A stretch of DNA of 64,000 bases from Halanaerobiales bacterium. GTDB lineage: Bacteria > Bacillota > Halanaerobiia > Halanaerobiales > Halanaerobiaceae. Below the pieces are notes generated by a model, which saw only the letters and a program-made list of their open reading frames with translations, searched no databases and had not been told where the DNA came from. The stretch's first letter is position 1. Each line of letters begins with the position of its first letter. Position numbers and translations under genes: made by a program. Shown here in pieces: positions 55,256-63,495 of this stretch. The stretch is from contig JADQBT010000003.1 of NCBI GenBank assembly GCA_016278485.1, positions 1 through 64,000 of the forward strand, given 5' to 3'.

Positions 55256-56173
55256 TTACCAGCTAAATCCTTCTGCAGTTTCATCATTTAATAGCTTTAC
55301 TTCAACAGGTACATGAGCTGGTATTTTTTCTGCGCCCCAATATTTAGCTAAAGCAATACCAAGACCAATTCTTACCTGATCACGAGGGAACTGAGCACTT
55401 GTTGCTTGAAAAATATCTCCATTCAAAATAGCTTCTACAGCTTCTGGGTGTCCATCAACACTATACAGATAAACATCCTTGCCTGAACTCTGAATAGCAG
55501 CTAAGGCACCAAGTGAACCTGTATCATTTACACTAAAAATTGCATCTAAATCAGGATTAGCTTGTAACATGTTTTCAACAACAGACATTGCTTTAGCTCT
55601 TTCTTGACGACCATTTTGAACATCTACAATTTCAATATCTGCATATTCTTCCATAGCTGCTTTAAATCCTCTTACACGTTCAAGGATAGGCACAACAGGA
55701 ATACCATCTAAAATTGCTACTTTTCCTTTACCATCAATATCTTTGGCCATTTCCATTCCGGCTTTATAACCAGCATCATAGTTTTTTGAACCTACAAAAG
55801 AGTCTAATGGTCCATTAGCTTGTGCATCAATTGCAACAACAATTACTCCGGCTTCTTTAGCTTCTATTACTGCAGTTTCAATACCAACTGAATCTGCTGG
55901 GTTCAAGAGCAGAACATCAATACCTTTCATAATCATATCTTCAATGTCACTAATTTGCTTATTTACATCATGACGAGCATCAGTATAATATACTTTAGCA
56001 CCAATTGAATCTGCTGCTTCAAGGAGCGCTTCTTTCATAACTATAAAATACTGATTATTCATTTCCTGAAAAGCCATACCTATTACTAGTTCATCATCAT
56101 CCTGAGCTAATCCAATACCACTAAACAAAGTAATCACCAAAGATAAAGCTAATAATATTACTAATTTTTTCAA
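55256..56173 (-). CDS. sugar/polyol ABC transporter substrate-binding protein (RbsB family)
   Basis: A 305-residue type-I periplasmic binding protein. The signal peptide MKKLVILLALSLVITLFSG ends near GLAQDD with no lipobox Cys. The mature protein starts GMAFQEMNNQYFIVMKEALL and has the hinge region typical of ribose-type proteins (AIDAQANGPLDSFVGSKNYDAG, SVNDTGSLGALAAIQ). It starts at TTG 56173 with AGGAGG. It is first in its operon and lies after the hexaloop leader, so its expression should be set by antitermination. Confidence 0.93.
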   Translation of the reverse strand: MKKLVILLALSLVITLFSGIGLAQDDDELVIGMAFQEMNNQYFIVMKEALLEAADSIGAKVYYTDARHDVNKQISDIEDMIMKGIDVLLLNPADSVGIETAVIEAKEAGVIVVAIDAQANGPLDSFVGSKNYDAGYKAGMEMAKDIDGKGKVAILDGIPVVPILERVRGFKAAMEEYADIEIVDVQNGRQERAKAMSVVENMLQANPDLDAIFSVNDTGSLGALAAIQSSGKDVYLYSVDGHPEAVEAILNGDIFQATSAQFPRDQVRIGLGIALAKYWGAEKIPAHVPVEVKLLNDETAEGFSW

Positions 56174-56341
56174 AATAATAACCTCCTGATTTTTTTTGAA
56201 TTTTGCTATTTAAATCATAATACTTGGAATAATTATGAATTTATAAGCTTATTATATTCCGGAAGAATTAGGATTTACACCCCCCTTATCTATGACTCTT
56301 ATAATCTTGTAAAAAATGCAAATTTGTTTAAAAATAATTAA

Positions 56342-56406
56342 AAGCCTTGCATTATATTTCTTCACCCTAAAGATAAACTTCGGATAAGGAATATAATGCA
56401 AGGCTT
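56342..56406 (-). terminator. conditional terminator in the polyol ABC operon leader
   Basis: Minus-strand bases 56406-56390 pair perfectly with 56358-56342 (17 bp, AAGCCTTGCATTATATT with its complement). The loop of 31 bases can form a small inner stem. The downstream tract UUUUAAUUAUUUUU is U-rich but broken. Its 5' arm shares bases 56406-56400 with the second hexaloop hairpin, so only one of the two can form. Confidence 0.82.
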
Positions 56407-56448
56407 CTTCGCCTTTAAAATAATGTACCACCATCAGCACATTATTTT
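56400..56448 (-). promoter_or_regulatory. tandem hexaloop hairpins, candidate ANTAR binding site and antiterminator
   Basis: First hairpin: minus-strand AAAATAATGT (56448-56439) pairs with ACATTATTTT (56426-56417), extended by GU, CG and UG pairs to a hexaloop GAUGGU. Second hairpin: AAGGC (56415-56411) pairs with GCCTT (56404-56400) around hexaloop GAAGAA. Both loops have G at position 4, as in known ANTAR sites, but G and not A at position 1. The hairpins are nearly contiguous and the second overlaps the terminator. Confidence 0.72.
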
Positions 56449-56475
56449 TATTATTATTTTATATTTTCTAAATTT

Positions 56476-56504
56476 ATTATAAACTAACAAGTAGCAAAAA
56501 TCAA
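56476..56504 (-). promoter_or_regulatory. sigma-A promoter of the polyol ABC operon
   Basis: On the minus strand TTGATT (56504-56499) and TATAAT (56481-56476) are 17 bp apart. Transcription would start near 56469, about 20 bases before the first hexaloop hairpin. Confidence 0.75.
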
Positions 56505-56583
56505 ACTAGTCTTAATTAAAATTTTAGTATTATAGGTTATTATCTCATTCTAAGACTCAATTAAACAATTTTTCTTGCAATTC

Positions 56584-57165
56584 TCAATTTAAATAATCAG
56601 CCATTTTTAATATTTTTTTGGCTATTTCCACTAATTTCATATTTTTAACTTGACTCTTTTTTTGTAAATGCTTCATTGCCTCAGCCTCAGAAAGGGATAA
56701 AGTTTCCATGAGTATCCCTTTAGCTTTTTCAATAAATTTTCTGTTTTCTAGAGCTAGTTTTGTATTATTTAATTCACTACTAAGGAACTCAAATTCTTTA
56801 AATCTTTGCATTGCAACTTGTATAGCTGGTTTTAATTCATTAATTTCAATAGGCTTAACTAAATATGCAAAAACTCCTACTTGGCTTGCCTTCCTAATTA
56901 ATTCTGTATCAGAATAACCAGTTACAATAATACTAGGTATTACTATCTTTTCATTAATCTTTTTAATAGCCTCTATTCCATCAAGATAGGGCATATTAAT
57001 ATCAATAATAATTAAATCAGGACTCTTTTCAAGTGCAAGTTCTACTGCTTCTTTACCATTCATAGCTTCTCCAACTATTTTATGGCCTAATTCTTCCAAA
57101 TTTGCTTTGATACCCATCATCACCAGATATTCATCTTCAGCTAGTAATATTTTTAATTTATCCAT
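56584..57165 (-). CDS. response regulator with ANTAR RNA-binding output domain
   Basis: A 193-residue regulator. The receiver domain starts KILLAEDEYLVMMGIKANLEELG; the phosphoacceptor is the Asp in LIIIDINMPYLDG, with the Thr/Lys pair in VTGYSD and LVKPI. Residues about 120-193 are an ANTAR domain (RKFIEKAKGILMETLSLSEAEAMKHLQ with IAKKIL). ANTAR proteins bind paired hexaloop hairpins and stop terminator formation. ATG 57165 follows AGGAGGG; the longer frame would overlap the kinase. It lies right after its kinase and right before a leader of the expected kind. Confidence 0.92.
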   Translation of the reverse strand: MDKLKILLAEDEYLVMMGIKANLEELGHKIVGEAMNGKEAVELALEKSPDLIIIDINMPYLDGIEAIKKINEKIVIPSIIVTGYSDTELIRKASQVGVFAYLVKPIEINELKPAIQVAMQRFKEFEFLSSELNNTKLALENRKFIEKAKGILMETLSLSEAEAMKHLQKKSQVKNMKLVEIAKKILKMADYLN

Positions 57166-57187
57166 ATAAACCCTCCTAAAAACATAA

Positions 57188-59029
57188 TCAACTAAATGGA
57201 ATGATAACTTTAACTTCCGTACCATTATTATTACATATTGCTATCTCACCTTTGAATTCATTCGTAATAATTGAATATACAATATTCAAACCGAGAGATA
57301 ATGACTTTTCTAAATTAAAATTTTCTTTTATTCCTATACCATTATCTTTGATAATTAAAACTACTTTGCCATTATCATTATAACATAATATCTCAATTTT
57401 ACCTTTTTTCCTACCTTTAAAAGCATGTTCATAACAATTAGCTACTAGCTCATTAATAATTAAAACAATAGTAGTTGCTTTATTATATGGTATAAATATA
57501 TCTTCCAAATCAAGTATAATAACAATATCTTTATCAAGAGCTGGATAAGATGCAAATTTGAGTACTTTATTTACAATTTCTTTTAAATTTATAATACTTC
57601 TTCCCATTTCATCTTGCGCTAAGAGATCATGAACAGCTGCAATACTTTTAATTCTAGCCATAATATCATCAAGAATATTCAATACTGAATTATAATCAAT
57701 ATCCTTATTTATAAATTGTTTTTGGATTGAAACTAAACCAATAATGGACTGTAAATTATTTTTAATACGATGATGGCTTTCTTGCAAAAGAGCGGAACGT
57801 CCCATTAATCTAGTATCTTCAATAGCAATCGCGGCTTGTCTAGCAAAAGTTGATAAATATTTCCATTCCCGTTCAGAATATATATATATCTTATTATAGT
57901 ACAATTGTATTACACTTGCTAATTGAGTACGAATTAAAACTGGAGCAAAAATAACAGTTTTGACTCCTTGACTCTTATTTTTAAAAATAGTTTGAAAATC
58001 TTTATCTCTTTCAGTAGTATAATAAAATTTATTATTTTTTACAATTGAAAAAACTTTATCATTTTTTAGCTCAGGCACACTATTATTTTTCTTCTTAAAA
58101 TTGACCTGATCAATAATAGTTTCAGTCTTTTCGTCTATCAAATTAATTACACAACTATCTGCTCCCATAATTTTTGTCACATGTTCTGCTAAAAATATCA
58201 AAACATCTTTTAATTCATATTCAGATGTTAAAAATTCAGCTGCTTTAAAGATTGAGTCAAGTACTTCAGGAGCTTCATCACCACTGCGTTCTATTCGATT
58301 ATCATAAATACCTAAAAATAAATTTAATAAATTTTTAGGATTCTTTTTAGCCTGTTCAGAATCAAGCACACCAGCCAGTTTACCTTTTGTAAGCACAGCA
58401 ATTTTATCAGCAACTTTTAGAGCCTCTTCCCACTGTTTAGTTACATATATTACTGTCTTACCATTTTTCTTGAATTTATCAATTATTTTATATAACTTTT
58501 GAATTGTATCTACACTCAAATCAGTTGTTGGTTCATGTAACACCACAACTTCTGGGTCTCTCATGAATAATTTTACTAACTCAATAACTTTCTTCTCTTC
58601 TGGTGTTAAATTACTTACAATTTCATCTTGATTAATTTCAATATCAAAATAATTCAAATATTTCTCTGCTTTCTTATTAACTTTTCTCCAGTTAATAAAT
58701 GGCCATACTTTAAATGTCGGAAAACTAATTAAAGATAAATTTTCTGCAACAGATATTTTATTTACTAATGATGATTTTTCAAATACAAATGCAAAATTTC
58801 CATCACGCAACTCTTTACTTAAAACAACTCCTTTATATAATAGTTGCCCTTGATAATCATCAATAATTCCAGATAAGACATTAATAAAGGTAGTTTTACC
58901 AGACCCAGTTTCACCTACTAAGGAAAAAACTTCTCCTTCTTTTATCTCTAAATCAATATCAGATATAATGGTCCATTTTTTATCAAAAGTTGTCAACTTA
59001 TCTATTTTAAAAATAATATTAGCATCCAT
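57188..59029 (-). CDS. histidine kinase with degenerate ABC-ATPase sensor domain, GAF and HisKA_2/HATPase
   Basis: A 613-residue fusion. Residues 1-240 resemble the first ATPase domain of RbsA: Walker A GETGSGKT (39-46) is intact, but the Q-loop Gln is Glu84, the signature is NLTPEEKK (140-147), Walker B reads VVLHEPT with His165 for Asp, and the switch His is Lys198 (YVTKQWEE). A GAF domain follows (about 255-405), then the HisKA_2 box SHHRIKNNLQ (phospho-His about 420), the N-box ELVANCYEHAF and G-box DNGIGI. It is cytoplasmic, with no membrane helix. ATG 59029 follows AAGAAGG. It should phosphorylate the adjacent ANTAR regulator. Confidence 0.92.
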   Translation of the reverse strand: MDANIIFKIDKLTTFDKKWTIISDIDLEIKEGEVFSLVGETGSGKTTFINVLSGIIDDYQGQLLYKGVVLSKELRDGNFAFVFEKSSLVNKISVAENLSLISFPTFKVWPFINWRKVNKKAEKYLNYFDIEINQDEIVSNLTPEEKKVIELVKLFMRDPEVVVLHEPTTDLSVDTIQKLYKIIDKFKKNGKTVIYVTKQWEEALKVADKIAVLTKGKLAGVLDSEQAKKNPKNLLNLFLGIYDNRIERSGDEAPEVLDSIFKAAEFLTSEYELKDVLIFLAEHVTKIMGADSCVINLIDEKTETIIDQVNFKKKNNSVPELKNDKVFSIVKNNKFYYTTERDKDFQTIFKNKSQGVKTVIFAPVLIRTQLASVIQLYYNKIYIYSEREWKYLSTFARQAAIAIEDTRLMGRSALLQESHHRIKNNLQSIIGLVSIQKQFINKDIDYNSVLNILDDIMARIKSIAAVHDLLAQDEMGRSIINLKEIVNKVLKFASYPALDKDIVIILDLEDIFIPYNKATTIVLIINELVANCYEHAFKGRKKGKIEILCYNDNGKVVLIIKDNGIGIKENFNLEKSLSLGLNIVYSIITNEFKGEIAICNNNGTEVKVIIPFS

Positions 59030-59047
59030 ATCATAACCTTCTTTCAT

Positions 59048-59161
59048 ATTGTATAATTATATCAAACTTATCTATCGATTGAAAAGAAATATAACAATTT
59101 TCTTAAAAAAATTATAAATGAGTTTAAGAGTATTTTGACGCTATCTCTTTATGTAAATTTA
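59048..59161 (-). promoter_or_regulatory. promoter region of the kinase-ANTAR gene pair
   Basis: On the minus strand TATAAT (59061-59056) lies about 27 bases before ATG 59029; the -35 is only a weak TTTCAA (59084-59079) at 17 bp. No hairpins of note are found in the short leader, so the pair is probably expressed constitutively at a low level. Confidence 0.5.
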
Positions 59162-59190
59162 TTGACAATTTACAAACGTTATAATATAAT
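59162..59190 (+). promoter_or_regulatory. consensus promoter of the GDPD-DUF47-Pit operon
   Basis: TTGACA (59162-59167) and TATAAT (59185-59190) are 17 bp apart. Transcription would start near 59197, giving a leader of about 140 bases with the terminator at 59240-59289. Confidence 0.82.
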
Positions 59191-59239
59191 GAATTTACTA
59201 ATATAATATTAATTTAAAAAAGGTCATAGAAATGGAGAA

Positions 59240-59289
59240 AGGCCTATTTAATGCTTAGGGATAGCTATGCGTTAAATAGGCCTTTTTTG
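59240..59289 (+). terminator. leader terminator (attenuator) ahead of the GDPD gene
   Basis: AGGCCTATTTAATGC (59240-59254) pairs with GCGTTAAATAGGCCT (59269-59283) in a 15-bp stem with one GU pair; UUUUUU follows. It lies between the promoter and ATG 59340. AGGTC at 59221-59225 could pair with GGCCT (59241-59245) in a competing stem with a 15-base loop. It is not an ANTAR-type pair of hexaloops. Confidence 0.8.
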
Positions 59290-59339
59290 CTTTATAAAAA
59301 TAGATAAAGATATGACAAAAAATCGTGTGGTGACAATCA

Positions 59340-60074
59340 ATGCAAACATACATATTAGGCCATCGTGGAGCCTCAGGTGCTTATCCAGAAAACACAATAG
59401 CCTCTTTTCAAGGTGCAATTAATATGCATGCCGACGGTGTAGAATTTGATGTGCAACTTAGCAAAGATGGTAAACCAATCGTTATTCATGATGAACTTTT
59501 AGATAGAACAACAAATGGTTCAGGATTAGTCAAAGACTATACCTTATCAGAGATAAGGAAATTGGATGCCGGAAAATATTATAGTCATCTATTTCAAAGC
59601 CAAAAAATACCCACTCTTAATGAAGTTTTAGCAATAGTTCAAAATTTAGCTGTAATTAACATTGAATTAAAGAACTTTTATAACTATCCTCGCCTAGAAG
59701 AAGAAGTTTTGCAATCAATAAAAAGTTATGATATAGTTGATAAAACTATAATTTCATCTTTTAATCACCATAGTCTTCTTAAGTTTAAAGATCTCGAACC
59801 AGAAGTAAAAACTGGGGCTTTGCTTGCAGCAAGATTAATTGATCCAGTTAAATATTGCAAATCACTAGGTGCAGATGCAATACATGCATACTATTTAAGT
59901 ATTACTCCAGAAATAATAAAAAATGCTCACCAGAACGGCTTACAAGTGAATGTTTTTACAGTAAATAAAGAATCTGAAATTATATATCTATTAAAAGAAA
60001 AAGTAGACATGATAATAACAGATTATCCGGATCAAGCTAAATCCATCATAAAAAAACAGGAGGAAAGATCATGA
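59340..60074 (+). CDS. glycerophosphodiester phosphodiesterase
   Basis: A 244-residue cytoplasmic GDPD enzyme. GHRGASGAYPENTIASF holds the catalytic His, EFDVQLSKDGKPIVIHDE the metal ligands and second His, and NIELKNF the later Glu/Lys. It splits glycerophosphodiesters into glycerol-3-phosphate and an alcohol. The only ATG in frame follows a stop; the ribosome site GTGGTGA is weak, which fits tight control. It overlaps the DUF47 gene by four bases and so is linked to phosphate uptake. Confidence 0.92.
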   Translation: MQTYILGHRGASGAYPENTIASFQGAINMHADGVEFDVQLSKDGKPIVIHDELLDRTTNGSGLVKDYTLSEIRKLDAGKYYSHLFQSQKIPTLNEVLAIVQNLAVINIELKNFYNYPRLEEEVLQSIKSYDIVDKTIISSFNHHSLLKFKDLEPEVKTGALLAARLIDPVKYCKSLGADAIHAYYLSITPEIIKNAHQNGLQVNVFTVNKESEIIYLLKEKVDMIITDYPDQAKSIIKKQEERS

Positions 60075-60724
60075 AAAAACCTTTTTTTAATCATTCTAAA
60101 GAATTAGAAGTAGAGATTAGTAAATATCTTGACCTGGTTGACCGATCAACTCTTCTTTTTAAGCAAAATGTCAATCGCTATCTTAATAAAAACTATCATG
60201 ATTTCGAAGAAAATATTGATGAAATTTTACAAGCAGAAAACGATGCTGACCAATATCAAAAAGATATTAAATACAAGTTATATAAGTATATGTTAATACC
60301 GGAATCAAGAGCAGATGTATTATCATTATTGGAAAGAATGGATAATCTTGTTGATTTAACTAAAAAAGTAATTGTACAGTTCTCAATCGAAAGACCTGAA
60401 ATTCCAGTCTCTATTGAAGATGATTTCAAAGAATTAACAGAGCAATCAGTAGCTTCTGTAACTGAACTTGTTAGAGCTGTCAGAGCATTTTTTGAAGAAA
60501 TCAGTATGGTTAACGATTATATAAATAAAGTACATTTTTATGAACATGAAGCTGACAAATCTGAGGAAAAAATAAAACGCAAAACATTCTCCAACCAGAA
60601 TATCGATGAATTTAGTAAAAAAGTACATATTCGATATTTTTCAGAAAAAATTGCTCTCTTATCTGATGAAGCAGAAACCATCAGCGAATTTTTGTCTGTT
60701 GCTACAATAAAACGTTCTATCTAA
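60071..60724 (+). CDS. PhoU-like DUF47 protein, Pit accessory factor
   Basis: A 217-residue all-helical protein with the DUF47/PhoU-like pattern of paired helical repeats (DEILQAENDADQYQKDIKYKLYK, and HEADKSEEKIKRKTF). It has no membrane helix. DUF47 genes are found directly upstream of pit transporters and appear to regulate or assist them. AGGAGGAAAG precedes its ATG, which overlaps the GDPD stop. Confidence 0.88.
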   Translation: MKKPFFNHSKELEVEISKYLDLVDRSTLLFKQNVNRYLNKNYHDFEENIDEILQAENDADQYQKDIKYKLYKYMLIPESRADVLSLLERMDNLVDLTKKVIVQFSIERPEIPVSIEDDFKELTEQSVASVTELVRAVRAFFEEISMVNDYINKVHFYEHEADKSEEKIKRKTFSNQNIDEFSKKVHIRYFSEKIALLSDEAETISEFLSVATIKRSI

Positions 60725-60748
60725 CTTTTCCAGTCAGGGGGCATTTAT

Positions 60749-61804
60749 ATGTTAAGGACATTATTTTTTATCTCCAGCGGTATATTTCTCGGCTGGTCAC
60801 TCGGCGCAAATAATGCGGCAAACATATTTGGAACAGCCGTAGCTACAAAAATGGTACGCTTTAAAACTGCTGCTTTAATCACAAGTATTTTTATTGTTTT
60901 AGGTTCCGTTATCAGTGGTTCCGGTGCAACTGAGACATTAGGTGCACTTGGGGCAGTCGATACACTACCTGCAGCTTTTATAGTTGCATTATCTGCAGCT
61001 GTTTCTGTATTTTGGATGACAAAATTTGGTCTTCCAGTCTCCACATCCCAAGCAATTGTTGGTGCTATAATTGGTTGGAACTTTTTTGTTGGTGCTAGTA
61101 CTGATCCTGCTATATTAAGTAAGATTGTAGGCACCTGGGTCTTAAGCCCAATTTTTTCCGCAATTATTGCTGTAATCTTCTACTTTATTATTCAATATAT
61201 TATTAAGAATTATAAAATTCATTTATTACGTCTTGACCACTATACAAGAATTGGATTGATAATTGTTGGTGCTTTCGGTGCTTATAGTCTTGGCGCTAAT
61301 AATATTGCCAATGTCATGGGGGTTTTTACTAAATCAATACATTTTGGTTCAATTGAAATTGAGGGAATAATGGATTTAGGCAGTACCCAAGTCTTATTTC
61401 TGATAGGAAGTCTTTCTATTGCCCTTGGGGTTTTTACTTATTCTAAAAGAGTAATGATGACTGTTGGTAAACAAATATTTAAAATTTCACCAGTAGCTGC
61501 TTTTATTACTGTGCTTTCTAGCTCAACAGTCCTCTTTCTTTTTGCTTCAAAATCTCTCAAAATGTGGTTAACTTCGCATGGATTACCATCTTTCCCATTG
61601 GTACCAGTATCTGCTTCACAAGCAGTTGTAGGTGCGGTAATTGGGATTGGCCTTGCAAAAGGTGGAAGAAATATAAATTACAAAAAACTATTAAATATTG
61701 CCTTAGGTTGGATAGTCACCCCAATACTAGCTATATTAGTCTGTTATATTGCTCTATTTTTCATGCAAAACGTATTCATGCAACCTATATCTTTAGCAGG
61801 TTAA
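60749..61804 (+). CDS. pit: low-affinity inorganic phosphate transporter (Pit family)
   Basis: A 351-residue membrane protein with about ten helices and the two inverted Pit repeats: WSLGANNAANIFGTAVATK near residue 14 and SLGANNIANVMGVFTK near 180, each with the paired GANN motif, and VSTSQAIVGAI and VSASQAVVGAV. It carries phosphate with a cation. It is cotranscribed with DUF47 and GDPD, both concerned with phosphate. The stop overlaps the end of the convergent gene by three bases. Confidence 0.92.
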   Translation: MLRTLFFISSGIFLGWSLGANNAANIFGTAVATKMVRFKTAALITSIFIVLGSVISGSGATETLGALGAVDTLPAAFIVALSAAVSVFWMTKFGLPVSTSQAIVGAIIGWNFFVGASTDPAILSKIVGTWVLSPIFSAIIAVIFYFIIQYIIKNYKIHLLRLDHYTRIGLIIVGAFGAYSLGANNIANVMGVFTKSIHFGSIEIEGIMDLGSTQVLFLIGSLSIALGVFTYSKRVMMTVGKQIFKISPVAAFITVLSSSTVLFLFASKSLKMWLTSHGLPSFPLVPVSASQAVVGAVIGIGLAKGGRNINYKKLLNIALGWIVTPILAILVCYIALFFMQNVFMQPISLAG

Positions 61805-62628
61805 AACATCTGATTACGATCAAGAGTATTTATTTTTAATTTTTGCAGAACCCAATCTTCCCAATCATACTTAAAATCAGGCTGACTTGATAGATATAAA
61901 AGCCAGTCTTTTTTTAATTGAGAAAGACTTTTATTATAATATTGGTTATATAATTGGTCCAGTTCATCATTTATTTGATAATCATTATAGAGTTGTAAAA
62001 AAACTTTTTCTCCATATTGCTCAATTAAAAATGTAATATATGAATGGCTCATTAATGTAAATGAAAGTTCATTATCCACTACACCTGACGGCTTACCAAT
62101 TGCTTCAAATGCCCGTTGACTTAATTTATCAACAAACTGTTTTGAGAGTGGAATAATTGGAGCTCCAAAATTATAAAATGATGAATTTTGACCATAGTAA
62201 TCTTGTAAGTAAGCTGCTAGACCTATTGTCAGCGAACCATTTCTTTTTGTGACAAGTCTTGTTAGCAAATTAATAAAAGGTGGGTACCCCAACTGATAAA
62301 GATCTTCGTTAATAAGGATTATCTCACGCTCTACTATATAAGATCTAAACTCTTTAGATGGTTTTCTGGTTGTGCCAATTTTAATCGTCTTTTCCGGTAT
62401 AGCAAAATTTATTTTATTATTAAGCAATTTTAGTTTCTGGTCAAGCTGATGCAATAGTTCTTCAGCCTTATCTTGATTTTCTTCATTTATCTCTAATCTG
62501 CGCCAATGTTCTTCAGTTAAAGAAAAATACTGTGATTCATAATGCCTATCAAATATGAAAAAATAACTTTTTACCAATAAAGGAATCAACAAAATAATTA
62601 GTAAAATCCAGTAACTTTTTTTAATCAT
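61801..62628 (-). CDS. membrane-anchored or exported protein of unknown function, peptidase_MA-like
   Basis: A 275-residue protein with a signal anchor (KKSYWILLIILLIPLLVKSYFF) and no lipobox. The rest is hydrophilic, with FINLLTRLVTKRNGSLTIGLAAYLQDYYG and SHSYITFLIEQYGEKVFLQLYN resembling the peptidase_MA-like fold. The HExxH zinc motif is missing, so it is not an active gluzincin. The ATG at 62628 overlaps the kinase stop. Function unknown. Confidence 0.7.
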   Translation of the reverse strand: MIKKSYWILLIILLIPLLVKSYFFIFDRHYESQYFSLTEEHWRRLEINEENQDKAEELLHQLDQKLKLLNNKINFAIPEKTIKIGTTRKPSKEFRSYIVEREIILINEDLYQLGYPPFINLLTRLVTKRNGSLTIGLAAYLQDYYGQNSSFYNFGAPIIPLSKQFVDKLSQRAFEAIGKPSGVVDNELSFTLMSHSYITFLIEQYGEKVFLQLYNDYQINDELDQLYNQYYNKSLSQLKKDWLLYLSSQPDFKYDWEDWVLQKLKINTLDRNQMF

Positions 62629-63460
62629 AATCCACTCCTTTATGTATCCCCAGAGAACCAACTAATTGACAATATTCTGCAGCAGTTTTAGTTGCTCGTT
62701 GCATTATTTTATCTATTATTTTCACTGAAATCTCTTTTCCAGCAAATATTTTATTATTTATCAACTCGGTCAAAAAAGCAGCAATATATGCATCGCCAGC
62801 ACCAAGACTATCCACTACATTTATAGGCAAAGCAGATTGATGATAAAAAACTCCTTTATAATAAAGTAAACTTCCCTCACTACCCATCAACATAATAGTT
62901 AATTGCGGCCCCTTTTCACTGGCCCAACTTAAGAAATTGCGAACATCCTCCCCACCTGTTTTCGTAAAGAACGCGAAATCAACACATTCTAAAACACGCT
63001 CTAAGTATTTAAGCTCTCTATAAAAAGAAAAATCAAAAGATACGTTAGTCTCTCTTTTTATGCGAGGTAGGTAACGCTCAACATAACTATAAACAGTAGT
63101 ATGAACTAATTTAGCAGAGCAAATTTCTCCCATATCACTTGAGTTTAACTGTAAGTTTTTATAAACACCTTTATCAACTTCATCTATTTTAGTTACACTA
63201 TCTAACTCTCTAATTTTTGCAATAGCATTCATCCCATTTCTTGTAACACAAACTGGACAGTCAACTTTTTCGTTTCTAAGTGTCTCTTTTAAAAAATCTC
63301 CCGCTTCATCACTTCCAAAAATACCATGATAAGCAGATTCTACTCCTAATCTCCTAGCAACAACTGCTACATTCAAAGCACTACCACCAGCAGATATTAA
63401 TTTTCTATCAATATAATAATCCGCTACATTATCTCCTACAGAAAAAAGTTGATAACTCAT
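62621..63460 (-). CDS. PfkB-family kinase, fructoselysine 6-kinase (FrlD)-like
   Basis: A 279-residue ribokinase-fold enzyme. It begins YQLFSVGDNVADYYI and has SAGGSALNVAVVARRLG and the catalytic VVDSLGAGDAYIAAFL. The SVGDN-VADYY start and length resemble FrlD kinases of glycated amino acids more than ribokinase. No fructoselysine deglycase or transporter gene lies in the window, so the substrate is open. Confidence 0.82.
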   Translation of the reverse strand: MSYQLFSVGDNVADYYIDRKLISAGGSALNVAVVARRLGVESAYHGIFGSDEAGDFLKETLRNEKVDCPVCVTRNGMNAIAKIRELDSVTKIDEVDKGVYKNLQLNSSDMGEICSAKLVHTTVYSYVERYLPRIKRETNVSFDFSFYRELKYLERVLECVDFAFFTKTGGEDVRNFLSWASEKGPQLTIMLMGSEGSLLYYKGVFYHQSALPINVVDSLGAGDAYIAAFLTELINNKIFAGKEISVKIIDKIMQRATKTAAEYCQLVGSLGIHKGVDYD

Positions 63461-63495
63461 AAACCACCCTCACTTCTCTATCTATTATAATACAT

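Larger units (their letters stand above)
56174..56583 (-). promoter_or_regulatory. long leader region of the polyol ABC operon
   Basis: This 410-base gap holds no convincing gene. In transcription order it contains a promoter (56504-56476), two adjacent hexaloop hairpins (56448-56400), an overlapping terminator (56406-56342), then about 170 bases of AT-rich leader and the AGGAGG site of the binding-protein gene. A 62-codon open frame across the hairpins has no ribosome site. Only about 80 bases separate the response regulator stop from the promoter, and they show nothing distinct. Confidence 0.8.

Noticed and set aside
56252-56440. A 62-codon open frame in the polyol ABC operon leader
   Set aside because: It begins at a GTG inside the first hairpin with no ribosome site, and the hairpins and terminator explain its sequence.
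59240-59289. A second ANTAR target in the phosphate operon leader
   Set aside because: No pair of hexaloop hairpins precedes the terminator; the only competing stem has a 15-base loop.
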